From the NCBI RefSeq assembly GCF_007097485.1, contig NZ_VKDE01000016.1, positions 62,001 to 126,000 on the forward strand: DNA of 64,000 bases, given 5' to 3'. This DNA comes from Carboxylicivirga sp. M1479 (GTDB taxonomy: Bacteria; Bacteroidota; Bacteroidia; Bacteroidales; Marinilabiliaceae). Shown here piece by piece: positions 39,130-49,077 of this stretch. Made by a program: the position numbers and the translations under genes. How positions within the stretch are numbered: the first letter of the stretch is position 1; every line of letters begins with the position of its first letter. Under the pieces are notes generated by a model. It searched no databases and had not been told where the DNA came from. It was given only the letters and a program-made list of their open reading frames with translations.

Positions 39130-41649
39130 TTAATTATCTCTTTCTTGCGATAATTCAATAATAGCCGTCGTAATCTTCTCTTCTTTACTATCAAAATCTA
39201 CCTTAATAATGTCTCCTTCAGAAACGGAAGCCTGTATAATTACCTCTGCCATCTCATCTTCCAGGTATTTTTGAATAGCACGTTTCAGTGGTCGCGCGCC
39301 ATATTGCACATCGTAACCTTTGGTGGCAATAAAGTCTTTGGCTGCATCAGAAAGCTCCAGTTTATAACCAAGTCCCTCCACACGGTCGTATAAACCTTTC
39401 AGTTCAATGTCAATAATCTGGTGAATATTCTCTTTCTCCAGGTTGTTAAAAATAATGACATCGTCAATACGGTTGATGAATTCAGGTGCAAAAGCTTTCT
39501 TAAGAGCTTTTTCAATCACACCTTTTGAGTGCTCCTGATCAGAAATACTGCTTTTGGGCGTAAAACCAACACCGCGACCAAAGTCTTTCAATTCACGTGT
39601 TCCAATATTGGAAGTCATGATGATGATGGTGTTTTTAAAGTCCACTTTTCGACCTAGGCTGTCGGTCAAACGACCTTCATCCATTACTTGAAGAAGCAAG
39701 TTAAATACATCAGGATGCGCTTTCTCTATTTCATCTAAAAGTACCACTGCATAAGGGCGACGACGTACCTTTTCTGTTAATTGACCACCCTCTTCGTAAC
39801 CAACGTATCCCGGAGGAGCTCCCACCAATCGTGAAACAGAAAACTTCTCCATGTATTCACTCATGTCAATGCGAATAAGTGCATCGGTGGTGTCAAATAA
39901 GTACTTGGCCAGCACTTTGGCCAAGTGTGTTTTACCCACACCTGTAGGTCCAAGGAAGACAAAGGAACCAATCGGGCGGTTTGGATCTTTAAGACCGGCT
40001 CTGTTGCGTTGTATGGCCTTTACAATCTTTTCAATGGCTTTGTTCTGGCCAATTACGGTGCCGTTAAGCTCTTTTCCCATTTTCAAAAGGCGAAAACCTT
40101 CGGCCTGAGCAACACGCTGAACAGGAATGCCTGTCATCATGGCCACTACCTCTGCCACTTTTTCAGCATCAACACTTTCCCTGTGCTGTAGCAACTCTTC
40201 TTCCCACTTACCTTTGGCTGAATCCAGCTCTTCAATCAGGTTTTTCTCCTTATCGCGGAAGCTGGCGGCCAGCTCAAAATTCTGCGCTTTAACTGCCTTT
40301 ATCTTGTTTTCCTTAATGTCATCAATCTCGTTCTCAATCTTTAGAATGGTTTCAGGCACCACTATGTTCGAGATGTGAACACGCGAACCAGCCTCATCCA
40401 ATGCATCAATGGCCTTATCAGGTAGGTGACGATCTGAAATATAACGTTCGGTTAGCTTAACACAGGCTTCCACCGCCTCAGGTGAGTAATTCACATTGTG
40501 GTGATCCTCGTATTTCTCTCTGATGTTATTTAATATCTCCACTGTCTCTTCAATGGAAGTAGGTTCCACCATTATCTTTTGAAAACGACGTTCCAAAGCA
40601 CCATCTTTTTCAATGTGCTGGCGGTATTCGTCCAGAGTAGTGGCGCCAATACATTGTATCTCACCACGTGCCAGAGCTGGTTTTAGCATGTTGGCAGCAT
40701 CCAGCGAACCGGTAGCGCCACCAGCACCCACAATGGTGTGTATTTCATCAATAAATAATATAATGCTTGGGTTACGCCCCAGTTCATTCAGTATGGCTTT
40801 CATGCGCTCTTCAAACTGACCGCGATACTTGGTTCCGGCCACTATGGAGGCCAGATCCAGTGTTACCACACGTTTATCAAACAACACACGTGATACCTTT
40901 TTCTCGATGATGCGCAAGGCCAGTCCCTCGGCAATCGCCGATTTACCCACACCAGGCTCCCCAATTAATATGGGGTTATTCTTTTTGCGTCGACTTAAGA
41001 TTTGGGCCAGACGCTCAATTTCTTTCTCACGCCCCACAATAGGATCAAGACGATTTTCTTCAGCAGCCTTGGTTATGTCAATGCCAAAGTTATCCAAAAC
41101 TGGAGTGTCAGAACCTGTTTTAGCACTCGACTTACTGCCCTCTGAGGCACCACCGCCCGATCCGGAACCGGAAAATGGACTATCCTGGTCATCATCCTCC
41201 GGATAATCCGCTTTGGCTGATGGTTTTTCGTTTTCAAGCATGTCTTTTACCTGGCGGTAATTAATATTTTCTTCTGCCATAATTTCCCATATTATACTGC
41301 TCTTCTCTTTCAGAAGGGCGATTAGTAGATGGCCTGTATTAATGTGATCACTCTTTAAGGCTTTAGCTTCTAAATGCACTAATTTGAGTACGCGCTCAGA
41401 AGATTGTAGCAATGGTAAGTTATCGCTTTGGATGGCTTCTCTTTCTTTAAGGTGGTTCTCCAAAGCTTGTTTAATGCGTTCTTGATCGGCATTTGAACGT
41501 TGCAATATCTCCATGGCTAATCCCTCTCCATCGCGCAAAATGCCAAGCATGAGGTGTTCGGGCGATATAAATTGATTGCCCAATCGTTCTGCTTCTTCCT
41601 TGCTGTATGATATCACGTCTTTAATACGTGGCGAAAAGTTTAAATCCAT
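39130..41649 (-). CDS. clpC: Clp protease ATPase subunit ClpC
   Basis: The 839-residue Hsp100 unfoldase has an N-terminal double Clp repeat (about 1-145), a Ser/Gly-rich linker ([13 protein letters not shown]), AAA1 ([24 protein letters not shown]), a middle UVR-type coiled domain (about 415-480, [22 protein letters not shown]) and AAA2 ([12 protein letters not shown]). Presence of the UVR motif and the short M-domain make it ClpC, not ClpA or ClpB. It feeds substrates to ClpP for protein quality control. It is monocistronic. Confidence 0.95.
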   Translation of the reverse strand: MDLNFSPRIKDVISYSKEEAERLGNQFISPEHLMLGILRDGEGLAMEILQRSNADQERIKQALENHLKEREAIQSDNLPLLQSSERVLKLVHLEAKALKSDHINTGHLLIALLKEKSSIIWEIMAEENINYRQVKDMLENEKPSAKADYPEDDDQDSPFSGSGSGGGASEGSKSSAKTGSDTPVLDNFGIDITKAAEENRLDPIVGREKEIERLAQILSRRKKNNPILIGEPGVGKSAIAEGLALRIIEKKVSRVLFDKRVVTLDLASIVAGTKYRGQFEERMKAILNELGRNPSIILFIDEIHTIVGAGGATGSLDAANMLKPALARGEIQCIGATTLDEYRQHIEKDGALERRFQKIMVEPTSIEETVEILNNIREKYEDHHNVNYSPEAVEACVKLTERYISDRHLPDKAIDALDEAGSRVHISNIVVPETILKIENEIDDIKENKIKAVKAQNFELAASFRDKEKNLIEELDSAKGKWEEELLQHRESVDAEKVAEVVAMMTGIPVQRVAQAEGFRLLKMGKELNGTVIGQNKAIEKIVKAIQRNRAGLKDPNRPIGSFVFLGPTGVGKTHLAKVLAKYLFDTTDALIRIDMSEYMEKFSVSRLVGAPPGYVGYEEGGQLTEKVRRRPYAVVLLDEIEKAHPDVFNLLLQVMDEGRLTDSLGRKVDFKNTIIIMTSNIGTRELKDFGRGVGFTPKSSISDQEHSKGVIEKALKKAFAPEFINRIDDVIIFNNLEKENIHQIIDIELKGLYDRVEGLGYKLELSDAAKDFIATKGYDVQYGARPLKRAIQKYLEDEMAEVIIQASVSEGDIIKVDFDSKEEKITTAIIELSQERDN

Positions 41650-42264
41650 ATATCGTTAAAATCTTATAATACATAACAACTCGTTGGGGCTCTTGTTTAC
41701 TCCAACAATCATTTTAATGTCATCAACAATCGTGCTAGTGTTCATTTTTCGTATCCAAAGGACTAAAAAGTGACAATACTGCCGATTTTTGTCATCGCAT
41801 GAAATTAAATATTCTCTCGTCAATTATCAAAAATTGTTGATAACATTCCTGATTGACAATATATTTTACTGGTTAATCTGCGTTCGACGTAAAATTCTGA
41901 ACCCAGAACGCTTAAGAATAGTAAGTTTCAAGTGTATATCGACGAAAGAATAGCGGGCTGTTTTGAGATGATTACACGAAGAAAATTGCTTTTTGTCAAT
42001 GAAATCATCAAGCATTGAATAAAAAACTGATCTACGACGTCAAATTTTATAGCAACAGTTCACTATTACGACAAAGTTATTCCTTGTATATCAGCTCTTT
42101 ATTTTAATCTGAATTTTTAAATTTAAAACGAACTCAGCTTGTTAATAAAATCTGTTAATGAACGTTTCTTCATGTTATCGAAAATACTTAAATTAGCGTG
42201 TTCAAAAAATGGCCCGTAAAAGCCATTTTTTATTGTGTTAGAATATTATAAAATAGACTCATAA
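41650..42264. other. 0.6-kb intergenic region between divergent clpC and gyrA
   Basis: AT-rich and gene-free. I see a small TTCTG-AACC-CAGAA hairpin near 41895, two CGACGT words (41885, 42037), and the strong hairpin at 42207-42235. No heat-shock operator or clear promoter can be assigned by eye. Confidence 0.5.
42207..42235 (+). terminator. Terminator-like hairpin in the gyrA leader
   Basis: AAAAAATGGC-CCGTAAAA-GCCATTTTTT is a 10-bp stem ending in a T-run, only about 30 nt before the gyrA ATG. With no gene upstream on this strand it would end a leader RNA or act as an attenuator. Confidence 0.55.
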
Positions 42265-44796
42265 ATGACTGACGGAGAAAAAATAATTAAAATCAACATT
42301 GAGGAAGAGATGAAGTCAGCTTACATCGATTATTCGATGTCGGTAATTGTTTCGCGTGCCTTACCTGATGTTCGTGATGGATTGAAACCGGTTCACCGCC
42401 GTGTTTTATACGGAATGAGTGAGTTGGGATTAGCTGCCAGCAAACCATATAAGAAATCGGCCAGAATAGTAGGAGAGGTGCTGGGTAAGTTTCACCCACA
42501 CGGCGATTCATCGGTTTATTTTGCCATGGTTCGTATGGCTCAGGAGTGGTCTTTACGCTACCCAATGGTTGATGGACAAGGTAACTTTGGGTCTGTTGAT
42601 GGTGATAGTCCGGCAGCCATGCGTTATACCGAGGCACGCTTAAATAAGCTGGCCGAAGAAATGTTGGTAGACATTGAGAAGCGCACGGTGGATTTTCAAT
42701 TGAACTTTGATGATACGATTCAGGAGCCAACAGTGATGCCAACACGTATTCCTAATTTATTAGTGAATGGTGCTTCGGGTATTGCAGTGGGTATGGCTAC
42801 TAATATGCCGCCACATAACCTGAGCGATACCATTGATGCAACCATTGCCTACATTAATAATAATGAGATTGAGATTGATGAGTTGGTAGACATTGTGAAG
42901 GCACCAGATTTTCCAACAGGTGGCACTATCTATGGTTACCAGGGAGTGAAAGATGCTTACAATACTGGAAAGGGACGCGTTGTGATACGCGCCAAGTCTG
43001 ATATTGAGACGGAAGCCAATGGTCGTGAGAAAATCATCATCAACGAAATACCGTATATGGTGAACAAGGCCGAGCTTATCATGAAGATAGCCGACCTCGT
43101 AAATGACAAAAAGATAGAGGGTATCTCCAATGTGAACGACGAATCGGACCGTAATGGTATGCGTATCGTTATTGACCTGAAGAGAGATGCTATTGCCAAT
43201 GTGGTGCTGAACCACCTATATAAGTATACGGCGCTGCAAACATCTTTTGGTGTTAATAACATCGCTCTGGTAAAAGGACGCCCACAATTGCTTAACCTAA
43301 AAAGCATGATTGAGTGCTTTGTGGAGCACCGCCACGACGTGGTAACACGACGCACACAATTTGAGTTGGAGCAAGCCGAAAAACGCGCACACATATTGGA
43401 AGGTTTAATCATTGCCAGCGATAATATCGATGAAGTGATTAAGATCATTCGTGCCGCACAAACGCCGGATGAGGCTCGTGAGAATTTGATTAAACGTTTC
43501 GAATTATCTGAGTTACAAGCCCGCGCCATTGTTGAGATGCGCTTACGCCAGTTAACCGGACTGGAGCAGGATAAGTTACGTGCCGAGTACGATGAGTTGA
43601 TGAAGGAGATTGCTCGTTTGAAGGAAATTCTGGCCAACGTGGAAATACGTATGAGCATCATCACCGATGAGCTGCAAGAGATTAAAGCCAAATATGGAGA
43701 TGAGCGACGCACAGATATTGTTTATAGCTCAGAAGAATTTAACCCGGAGGATTTCTATGCCGATGATGAGATGATTATTACCATTTCACACCTGGGCTAT
43801 ATGAAACGTACCCCACTGGCTGAGTTTAAAACACAAAACAGAGGTGGTGTTGGTTCCAAAGGGTCAACAACGCGTGATGAAGACTTTATAGAGCACATCT
43901 ATCCGGCATCGATGCACAACACCATGTTGTTCTTCACTAAAAAAGGACGCTGTTTCTGGCTGAAAGTATACGAGATACCTGAGGGAACTAAGAACTCAAA
44001 GGGACGTGCTATTCAAAATCTATTGAACATCGATCCTGATGATACGGTAAAAGCCTTTATCAAAGTGAAGAAACTGAATGACGAGGATTACATCAATTCG
44101 CACTACATCATGATGGGTACGAAAAAGGGTGTAGTGAAAAAATCCTTGTTAAAAGATTATTCTCGCCCACGTGTGAATGGTGTTAATGCCATTACCATTA
44201 AAGAGAATGATGAGTTATTGCAAGCACGACTGACCAATGGTGAGTCTGAAATATTGATGGCAACACGCTCAGGACGTGCCATCCGCTTTAACGAAACACA
44301 AGCACGTTGCATTGGCCGTACAGGGGCTGGTGTACGAGGCATCACGCTGGCATCAGAAGCCGACGAGGTAGTTGGCATGGTTTGTGTTAAAGATACGGAA
44401 GCAGAAGATATTTTGGTGGTATCGGAAAAAGGATACGGAAAACGCTCTAAAACAGAAGATTACCGCGTAACCAACAGGGGTGGTAAGGGTGTTAAAACCA
44501 TGAATATCAGTGATAAAACAGGGGAGTTGATCACCATTAAAAATGTGACCGACGACAATGACTTAATGATTATTAATCGCTCAGGTATTGCTATTCGCCT
44601 TTCGGTGAGTGAGATGCGTGTGATGGGACGAGCTACTCAGGGTGTTCGTTTAATCAACTTATCTAAGAAACAAGATGAGATTGCATCCGTGGCCAAGGTG
44701 GCTTCAGAAGCATTGCTTGAAGAAGAAGCTTTTGAACAGGAAGAAGGCAAGGACGATGCGATTAGTGAAAATACAACAGAACAAACTAACGAATGA
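42265..44796 (+). CDS. gyrA: DNA gyrase subunit A
   Basis: The 843-residue protein has the catalytic Tyr121 in [10 protein letters not shown], the quinolone-region sequence [19 protein letters not shown] with Ser82 at the usual resistance position, the coiled-coil tower domain, and six C-terminal beta-pinwheel repeats. The GyrA box appears as [11 protein letters not shown], supporting gyrase over topoisomerase IV. It ends in an acidic tail ([13 protein letters not shown]). With GyrB it introduces negative supercoils. A terminator-like hairpin lies in its leader, and a TPR protein gene with its own promoter box follows after 48 nt. Confidence 0.96.
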   Translation: MTDGEKIIKINIEEEMKSAYIDYSMSVIVSRALPDVRDGLKPVHRRVLYGMSELGLAASKPYKKSARIVGEVLGKFHPHGDSSVYFAMVRMAQEWSLRYPMVDGQGNFGSVDGDSPAAMRYTEARLNKLAEEMLVDIEKRTVDFQLNFDDTIQEPTVMPTRIPNLLVNGASGIAVGMATNMPPHNLSDTIDATIAYINNNEIEIDELVDIVKAPDFPTGGTIYGYQGVKDAYNTGKGRVVIRAKSDIETEANGREKIIINEIPYMVNKAELIMKIADLVNDKKIEGISNVNDESDRNGMRIVIDLKRDAIANVVLNHLYKYTALQTSFGVNNIALVKGRPQLLNLKSMIECFVEHRHDVVTRRTQFELEQAEKRAHILEGLIIASDNIDEVIKIIRAAQTPDEARENLIKRFELSELQARAIVEMRLRQLTGLEQDKLRAEYDELMKEIARLKEILANVEIRMSIITDELQEIKAKYGDERRTDIVYSSEEFNPEDFYADDEMIITISHLGYMKRTPLAEFKTQNRGGVGSKGSTTRDEDFIEHIYPASMHNTMLFFTKKGRCFWLKVYEIPEGTKNSKGRAIQNLLNIDPDDTVKAFIKVKKLNDEDYINSHYIMMGTKKGVVKKSLLKDYSRPRVNGVNAITIKENDELLQARLTNGESEILMATRSGRAIRFNETQARCIGRTGAGVRGITLASEADEVVGMVCVKDTEAEDILVVSEKGYGKRSKTEDYRVTNRGGKGVKTMNISDKTGELITIKNVTDDNDLMIINRSGIAIRLSVSEMRVMGRATQGVRLINLSKKQDEIASVAKVASEALLEEEAFEQEEGKDDAISENTTEQTNE

Positions 44797-44806
44797 GGAT
44801 AAATAG

Positions 44807-44814
44807 TATATTTG
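44807..44814 (+). promoter_or_regulatory. Candidate -7 box for the TPR gene
   Basis: TATATTTG fits TANNTTTG, 31 nt before the chosen ATG at 44845 and just after the gyrA stop. Confidence 0.5.
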
Positions 44815-44844
44815 CCTCTCAAAATCAATCTAAAACTTTTTGAA

Positions 44845-46002
44845 ATGAAAAGAGTAGCGCTATTTGCAATTTTAATTTTCAGCATATCAGCTGTATATGC
44901 TCAAAAGGGTAAGGTGTCGGCAGCAGACGGTTACTTGTCTACAAGTGATTTGGAAGCCGCTAAAAAGTCGATCGACCTGGCTTTGGAGCATGAAAAAACA
45001 ATTAACTGGCCAAAAACCTATATCGTTGCCGCTAAGGTATATACCGAATTGTCTAAGTCAGGCGAAGATGCTGAAGGCATCAAAAAAGCAGTGGACTTTT
45101 ACAAGAAAGCCATTGAGCTAGATCAAAAAGGCGACGCCAAAGGAAAAGGTATTGGTAAATATGCCAAAGAAATTAAGCTACAGTTAACATTCTTTAAACC
45201 CGATTTGACCAACTCAGGTATCGAAGGTTTTAACACTGAAGACTTTAACCAGGCTTTATTTGCTTTCGAAAATGTATTGTACCTTAATGCTTTACCAATG
45301 TTTCAGGAAGAGGAGCCAGGTATTGATACAGCCATCGTTTATAACTGTGCTTTAGCAGCTTACAACGCCAAGGAGTGGAGTAAGGCTGAGCAGTACTTCA
45401 ACCAGTCGATTGACTTAGGTTACGGTGGTGGTGATGCTGTATTATTATTGGACCAGGTGTTTGATGCTTCGGGCGACAGCTTAAAGGTAGCGGATAACCT
45501 AAAGCGTGGTTTTGTGAAATATCCTGAGGATGAGCGTATTTTAACAACGCTTATTCAGTACTATCTGGATGCTCAGCAGAACGATGCTGCTTTGGAATAT
45601 TTAAATACAGCTATTGAAAAGGATCCTGAGAATCCATCATTTTACTATGCACGTGGTGTTTTGTACGAAACATTAGACAAGGATCAGGCCATTGTAAATT
45701 ATGAGAAATGTTTAGAAATTGATGATAGCTTTTTTAATGCTTTGTACAATATTGGTGTGATATACTATAACAAAGGTGTTGAGCAGCAAAATGTAGCCAA
45801 TGACAAAACCACAACGAAAGAATTTAATGCTGCTATGGACGTAGCTAACGGATTCTGGGAAAAGTCATTACCATACATGGAAAAAGCACATGAAGTACAA
45901 CCTGAAGAGGCAGCAGTACTTGAAACGCTGAAAGGATTGTATTACCGTTTCGAAAGAATGGATAAGTACAACGAGGTAAAGGCAAAGTTAGAAGCCCTTT
46001 AA
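44845..46002 (+). CDS. Secreted TPR-repeat protein
   Basis: I start at 44845 because MKRVALFAILIFSISAVYAQ is a clean signal peptide; the promoter box 31 nt upstream agrees. The mature protein (365 residues) is almost all helical with tetratricopeptide repeats, clearest at about 160-190 (AIVYNCALAAYNAKEWSKAEQYFNQS), 230-300 and 335-380. Such proteins act as scaffolds in the periplasm or at the outer membrane. It follows gyrA in many Bacteroidota. The partner is unknown. A UUCG-capped terminator ends the unit, directly beside the provirus left end. Confidence 0.85.
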   Translation: MKRVALFAILIFSISAVYAQKGKVSAADGYLSTSDLEAAKKSIDLALEHEKTINWPKTYIVAAKVYTELSKSGEDAEGIKKAVDFYKKAIELDQKGDAKGKGIGKYAKEIKLQLTFFKPDLTNSGIEGFNTEDFNQALFAFENVLYLNALPMFQEEEPGIDTAIVYNCALAAYNAKEWSKAEQYFNQSIDLGYGGGDAVLLLDQVFDASGDSLKVADNLKRGFVKYPEDERILTTLIQYYLDAQQNDAALEYLNTAIEKDPENPSFYYARGVLYETLDKDQAIVNYEKCLEIDDSFFNALYNIGVIYYNKGVEQQNVANDKTTTKEFNAAMDVANGFWEKSLPYMEKAHEVQPEEAAVLETLKGLYYRFERMDKYNEVKAKLEAL

Positions 46003-46015
46003 TCGTAAAATACAA

Positions 46016-46042
46016 AAGTAGCCGGTTCGCCGGCTATTTTTA
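46016..46042 (+). terminator. Terminator of the gyrA/TPR unit
   Basis: TAGCCGG-TTCG-CCGGCTA with a following T-run; UUCG tetraloop. Confidence 0.92.
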
Positions 46043-46049
46043 TATCTAC

Positions 46050-46069
46050 AAAAATAACATAATATCAAA
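46050..46069 (+). other. Left attachment-site repeat (dif-like)
   Basis: The reverse complement reads TTTGATATTATGTTATTTTT. TATTATGTTA also occurs in E. coli dif, covering the inner XerD arm and the end of the central region. The adjoining XerC-side 11 bp differ between the two copies. Confidence 0.75.
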
Positions 46070-46197
46070 AATTTGACACATCTAATTTATATGTAACTGA
46101 TAATCAACGTTAAATTTTGTGTACGAATTGGAATGTATATTGGGGGATTGATAAAATTTCCCTTTTTTTATTGAGTGCTAACGCAAATTATTAATTA

Positions 46198-46749
46198 ATG
46201 GAAACAGATTCATGCAAAATATGGATTAATCAACTAGGAGAAAATATTGCAACAATAGATACACCCTATTGGGAAACTGGTGATTTCTATATTGCTTTAG
46301 TAGTTGGATTAGTTAGTATAGGTTTCTCAATTATGGCCTATTTGGAGGCTAAAAAAGCAAAGAATGCTGCAAATGAAGCAGGTAAAACGGTTAAAACACA
46401 GAGTATTACTATTGAATTAACCGAGCTGACACAGAAGCTTGATAACATAAATTCAGGCTATAGCTATCAATCCGTTCGTGATATTTATAATGAATTGAAC
46501 AGAAGAATTAGAAGAGTTGTTTCAGTATATAAGTCAGATCAAGAGTATTCTGATTTAATTAAATCTATCTTGGCTGTTTTAGACAATACAAGAAAGTCAT
46601 TAAATGGTGTTAGACCAACAAAGACCAGTCAAGATGAAACACCTGCGTTTATAATTTTTAATGCTACCGAAGGTCATTTTTCGGATTTAAACGGTAAACT
46701 TGCAGAACTAATAGGACTTCTTGAGCAAAGAGCGATTGATAAACTTTAA
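46198..46749 (+). CDS. Membrane-anchored coiled-coil protein, provirus cargo
   Basis: The 183-residue protein has one membrane span (about 31-50, IALVVGLVSIGFSIMAYL) followed by an Ala/Lys-rich coiled coil (AKKAKNAANEAGKTVKTQS) and a soluble helical part. No family is recognised. It is on the strand opposite to the phage genes, at the element's left end, and 12 nt upstream of another small gene. Such inverted terminal pairs in prophages are often accessory genes for host benefit or superinfection exclusion; here that is a guess from position only. Confidence 0.65.
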   Translation: METDSCKIWINQLGENIATIDTPYWETGDFYIALVVGLVSIGFSIMAYLEAKKAKNAANEAGKTVKTQSITIELTELTQKLDNINSGYSYQSVRDIYNELNRRIRRVVSVYKSDQEYSDLIKSILAVLDNTRKSLNGVRPTKTSQDETPAFIIFNATEGHFSDLNGKLAELIGLLEQRAIDKL

Positions 46750-46761
46750 AACTAAATAGCT

Positions 46762-47112
46762 ATGAATAATATATATGAAAAATACTTAGATAATATAGAG
46801 GTATTAATTAAACACACAAATGAAGGCAAAATAGGTTGGAGAAAAACTAATCCCACTACATATATCTGGAGTAGTATTAATAAGACAAACACTAAATTTA
46901 CAACTATCATTCAGGCTGTTACAGATGGCCCATGGGAGGAAGAAACTTATTACTTCAAGATACTAAAGCATGATAATGAGGTTGTTATAGATATTGACAC
47001 TGAGTCAAATGAATCTTTTTTCAGTTTATTACAAACATTATATAATTCTATTTTCAATAATATAGAGAAAAAGAATCTAGATTTCTTTAATGAAATTTTA
47101 GATTTAGAATAA
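46762..47112 (+). CDS. Hypothetical small protein, second cargo gene
   Basis: The 116-residue soluble protein pairs with the membrane protein 12 nt upstream and is followed by a strong terminator, so the two form one small operon. It has alternating beta and helix character (TTYIWSSINKTNTKFTTIIQAV, EETYYFKILKHDNEVVIDID) and no catalytic motif that I can see. No family is recognised. The membrane-plus-cytosolic two-gene layout is reminiscent of phage-exclusion modules, but nothing in the sequence proves it. Confidence 0.65.
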   Translation: MNNIYEKYLDNIEVLIKHTNEGKIGWRKTNPTTYIWSSINKTNTKFTTIIQAVTDGPWEEETYYFKILKHDNEVVIDIDTESNESFFSLLQTLYNSIFNNIEKKNLDFFNEILDLE

Positions 47113-47116
47113 ATAA

Positions 47117-47141
47117 AAACCCGCCTAAGCGGGTTTCTTTT
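47117..47141 (+). terminator. Terminator of the cargo operon
   Basis: AAACCCGC-CTAA-GCGGGTTT followed by CTTTTTT, five bases after the stop. Confidence 0.93.
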
Positions 47142-47269
47142 TTAATAAGGATAAGCTTTAAAGCCTTAGAACATTAAGTGCGTACCACCTAATTTTTCCA
47201 AATCATCAAAACCCATGAAGACCTACTCTTATTTAGAATAGGTCTTTATAGATTTTATAATAAATCAGT

Positions 47270-47866
47270 TTAATACAGCGTAGCTTTCCACCCTATTATA
47301 GCATACGAACCTTTAGAACCAACCATGTCCGATTCTTCTAAATTGGCTACATCACCATCATCTCCAAACAATCGTAAATAATTAGCAATAAACCCCTCAC
47401 TTAAACCAACGCCATTAACATATAAATGTTGGTCTTGTGCTGTTATTGTACCGTTTAAAGTAGCTGATACTGTTACATTTTCATACTTTTCCTGATATCC
47501 ATTATCTATATAATAACCACCTCGAACCCATATTTTTTGCACATACCAAATCTGATTATCAACAGGCATAAGTATATCCTTGTGATTACTTGCACCAGTG
47601 CCAACCGTCCAAAACTTTTCACTAAACTTTGTAAACGGTTCAACCCGAACACGGTCAGATGCTAACAAGTCTTTTGCTAATTCTTGAAACTGCCCTTTAC
47701 TAAGACTAGCTATGTCTATTTCTAAGTCCTTATTCATCTCTTTTTCAATTTTACTTGGTTTTACTAATTCTTTTGTACATCCAACGGAAACCGTTAGAAA
47801 TAAGGTGCACAGCGATAAGAACACCAATGTTTTTAAGTTCGCTGATAATTTCGAAAATTGTTTCAT
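47270..47866 (-). CDS. Phage-encoded lipoprotein
   Basis: The 198-residue protein has an N-terminal signal with lipobox Cys30 (LFLTVSVGCTKE). The mature part has a helical stretch, then beta-rich aromatic sequence (IWYVQKIWVRGGYYIDNGYQ, NVTVSATLNGTITAQDQ). No family is recognised. It is the last gene of the phage's long minus-strand operon. It could be a virion membrane protein, receptor-binding spike component or surface exclusion factor. Its first 116 nt overlap an alternative-frame 65-codon frame. Confidence 0.7.
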   Translation of the reverse strand: MKQFSKLSANLKTLVFLSLCTLFLTVSVGCTKELVKPSKIEKEMNKDLEIDIASLSKGQFQELAKDLLASDRVRVEPFTKFSEKFWTVGTGASNHKDILMPVDNQIWYVQKIWVRGGYYIDNGYQEKYENVTVSATLNGTITAQDQHLYVNGVGLSEGFIANYLRLFGDDGDVANLEESDMVGSKGSYAIIGWKATLY

Positions 47867-47948
47867 CGTTGAAAATTGTTAATATTGTTCCACCGCTAAA
47901 GAGTTCAGCAGTAAAAACAAATGTTTTATTTATAAAATTTTTCATCAT
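47751..47948 (-). CDS. Possible 65-residue phage membrane protein overlapping the lipoprotein gene
   Basis: The frame encodes a small protein with one or two hydrophobic stretches (TFVFTAELFSGGTILTIF and NIGVLIAVHLISNGF) and a basic C-terminus (RWMYKRISKTK). It overlaps the next gene by 116 nt in another frame. The hydrophobic-basic pattern suits a holin or minor virion membrane protein, but an overlapping fortuitous frame is possible. Confidence 0.4.
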   Translation of the reverse strand: MMKNFINKTFVFTAELFSGGTILTIFNDETIFEIISELKNIGVLIAVHLISNGFRWMYKRISKTK

Positions 47949-48042
47949 GACTAGCTTTTACATTACATCATTTCTTTTCATAATAGCCTTATTAGCTTTT
48001 GTTTACCATCTAGGTTTTAAAAAAGGAAAATCAAAACGTTAG
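47947..48042 (+). CDS. Possible 31-residue single-span membrane peptide, antisense to phage operon
   Basis: Starts MTSFYITSFLFIIALLAF and ends with a basic tail (HLGFKKGKSKR). It fills the only gap between the 65-codon frame and the next minus-strand gene, but is on the opposite strand. The pattern looks like a natural membrane peptide, yet size alone cannot exclude chance. Confidence 0.25.
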   Translation: MTSFYITSFLFIIALLAFVYHLGFKKGKSKR

Positions 48043-48429
48043 TTTTAAGCCACTTTTAAGCCAAATATCACGCATTTGGCTTTTTTCTTTTCTTTCCAGT
48101 TCGTGTGAAAACCATCCGAACAAGTCAAGCGCAGAACCTAATAAATCAGTATTTGGAACACCAATACCTAAATGGTTACTGTAATACCTTGCACCGAACG
48201 CATCATAAACGCCTATCAATTCGCTTTTACTCAATTCGCTTAACTGGTTTAGTAACACATCTTCTTTAGTGCCATAAATAGTCATTGCTTCATAACAGGC
48301 ATTCGCTACTTTTTCGTAAAAGCTACGATTAACACGGCTAGACAACCAGTCCCAAGGCTTCAAAAGCAAAACAAATGGAAGAAGAAGAACCCACCACCAT
48401 TTTTTAAGCAGCTTTACAATAGTTCCCAT
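48031..48429 (-). CDS. Small phage membrane protein
   Basis: The 132-residue protein begins MGTIVKLLKKWWWVLLLPFVLLL, one membrane span with an aromatic belt and preceding lysines, and continues as a soluble helical domain of about 105 residues. No family is recognised. Its start overlaps the end of the lysozyme-like gene by 16 nt, so the two are translationally coupled. A membrane-containing virion or a lysis role would fit. Confidence 0.7.
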   Translation of the reverse strand: MGTIVKLLKKWWWVLLLPFVLLLKPWDWLSSRVNRSFYEKVANACYEAMTIYGTKEDVLLNQLSELSKSELIGVYDAFGARYYSNHLGIGVPNTDLLGSALDLFGWFSHELERKEKSQMRDIWLKSGLKLTF

Positions 48430-48935
48430 ACTTCTTTAAATTCTGATTGCGTTAGCTTGTAATCACTTTCAAACTTGACAATTGGAACGGCAATTTTAAA
48501 GGCTGTTTCTTTATCAAATACAAACACTTCATTTGCTCCAAGTCCTGACGAATCACATATAAACTGGATAAAGTTATTAGTTGGATTTTCATGTTTAGGG
48601 GAAAGCGTATTCATTAATAAAGTAAGCGTGTTTTTTCCTCTGCCTATGTGTGTTCTAATGTTAATAAGTCCAGCACGTAAACCATACAGATAATTCTCAA
48701 ACTCCTCAAATTCTTCGTCTTGTTTGTTTTCTGTAATCTTACCACGCCAAGCGTTCAGACTAACACGGAGGTTAAAAGGGTTTTTATTTCTTTGCCCCCT
48801 TACAGCATCCGAACCAGTTTGAACTGGCTTTTTACTCAACTTCATTTTAATTAATGGAAACAACAAGAACCCCCCAAATGGTAATAATATTACACCTAGT
48901 GCAATTAAAACCCATATGTACCACTTAATTCTCAT
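48414..48935 (-). CDS. Membrane-anchored P5/lysozyme-like virion protein
   Basis: The 173-residue protein has one N-terminal membrane span (about 4-30) and then the motif RGQRNKNPFNLRVSLNAWRG, close to the RGxRNNNPxNIR block of phage structural proteins related to lysozyme/transglycosylase folds. Further matches are the D..F..F..YLYGLRA block with LINIRTHI and the LSPKHENPTNNFIQFI region. In tailless phages such proteins open peptidoglycan during entry. I cannot point to a sure catalytic Glu. This gene is a strong phage marker. Its start overlaps the stop of a 48-codon gene. Confidence 0.8.
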   Translation of the reverse strand: MRIKWYIWVLIALGVILLPFGGFLLFPLIKMKLSKKPVQTGSDAVRGQRNKNPFNLRVSLNAWRGKITENKQDEEFEEFENYLYGLRAGLINIRTHIGRGKNTLTLLMNTLSPKHENPTNNFIQFICDSSGLGANEVFVFDKETAFKIAVPIVKFESDYKLTQSEFKEVWELL

Positions 48936-49071
48936 CGTTTACAATTTCAATTGGTTTGTTTCCCTCAAATTCTGCTTTAAAGGCTTTTAGTCCTTTTTCC
49001 ATAGAACGAACAAAGCGGAATGCAGTTTCCGCTTTGCTTATACCGTTCATAATTGCGTTAATGAACTTCAT
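48925..49071 (-). CDS. 48-residue phage protein
   Basis: Starts MKFINAIMNGISKAETAFRF and ends PIEIVNDEN. Its stop overlaps the next gene start (ATGAGAATTAAG), a coupled arrangement typical of compact phage operons, and it exactly fills an otherwise empty gap of the operon. It is amphipathic and basic at the N-terminus; no family is recognised. Confidence 0.65.
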   Translation of the reverse strand: MKFINAIMNGISKAETAFRFVRSMEKGLKAFKAEFEGNKPIEIVNDEN

Positions 49072-49077
49072 ATTTAA

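Noticed and set aside
42490-42545. Quinolone-resistance substitution in gyrA
   Set aside because: Ser82 is retained, and Phe at the position of E. coli Asp87 appears to be normal for Bacteroidota GyrA as I recall it, so no resistance call is made.
42293-43712. Several long minus-strand frames opposite gyrA
   Set aside because: Antisense shadows of a conserved gene; compositions are biased in the way expected from the complementary strand.
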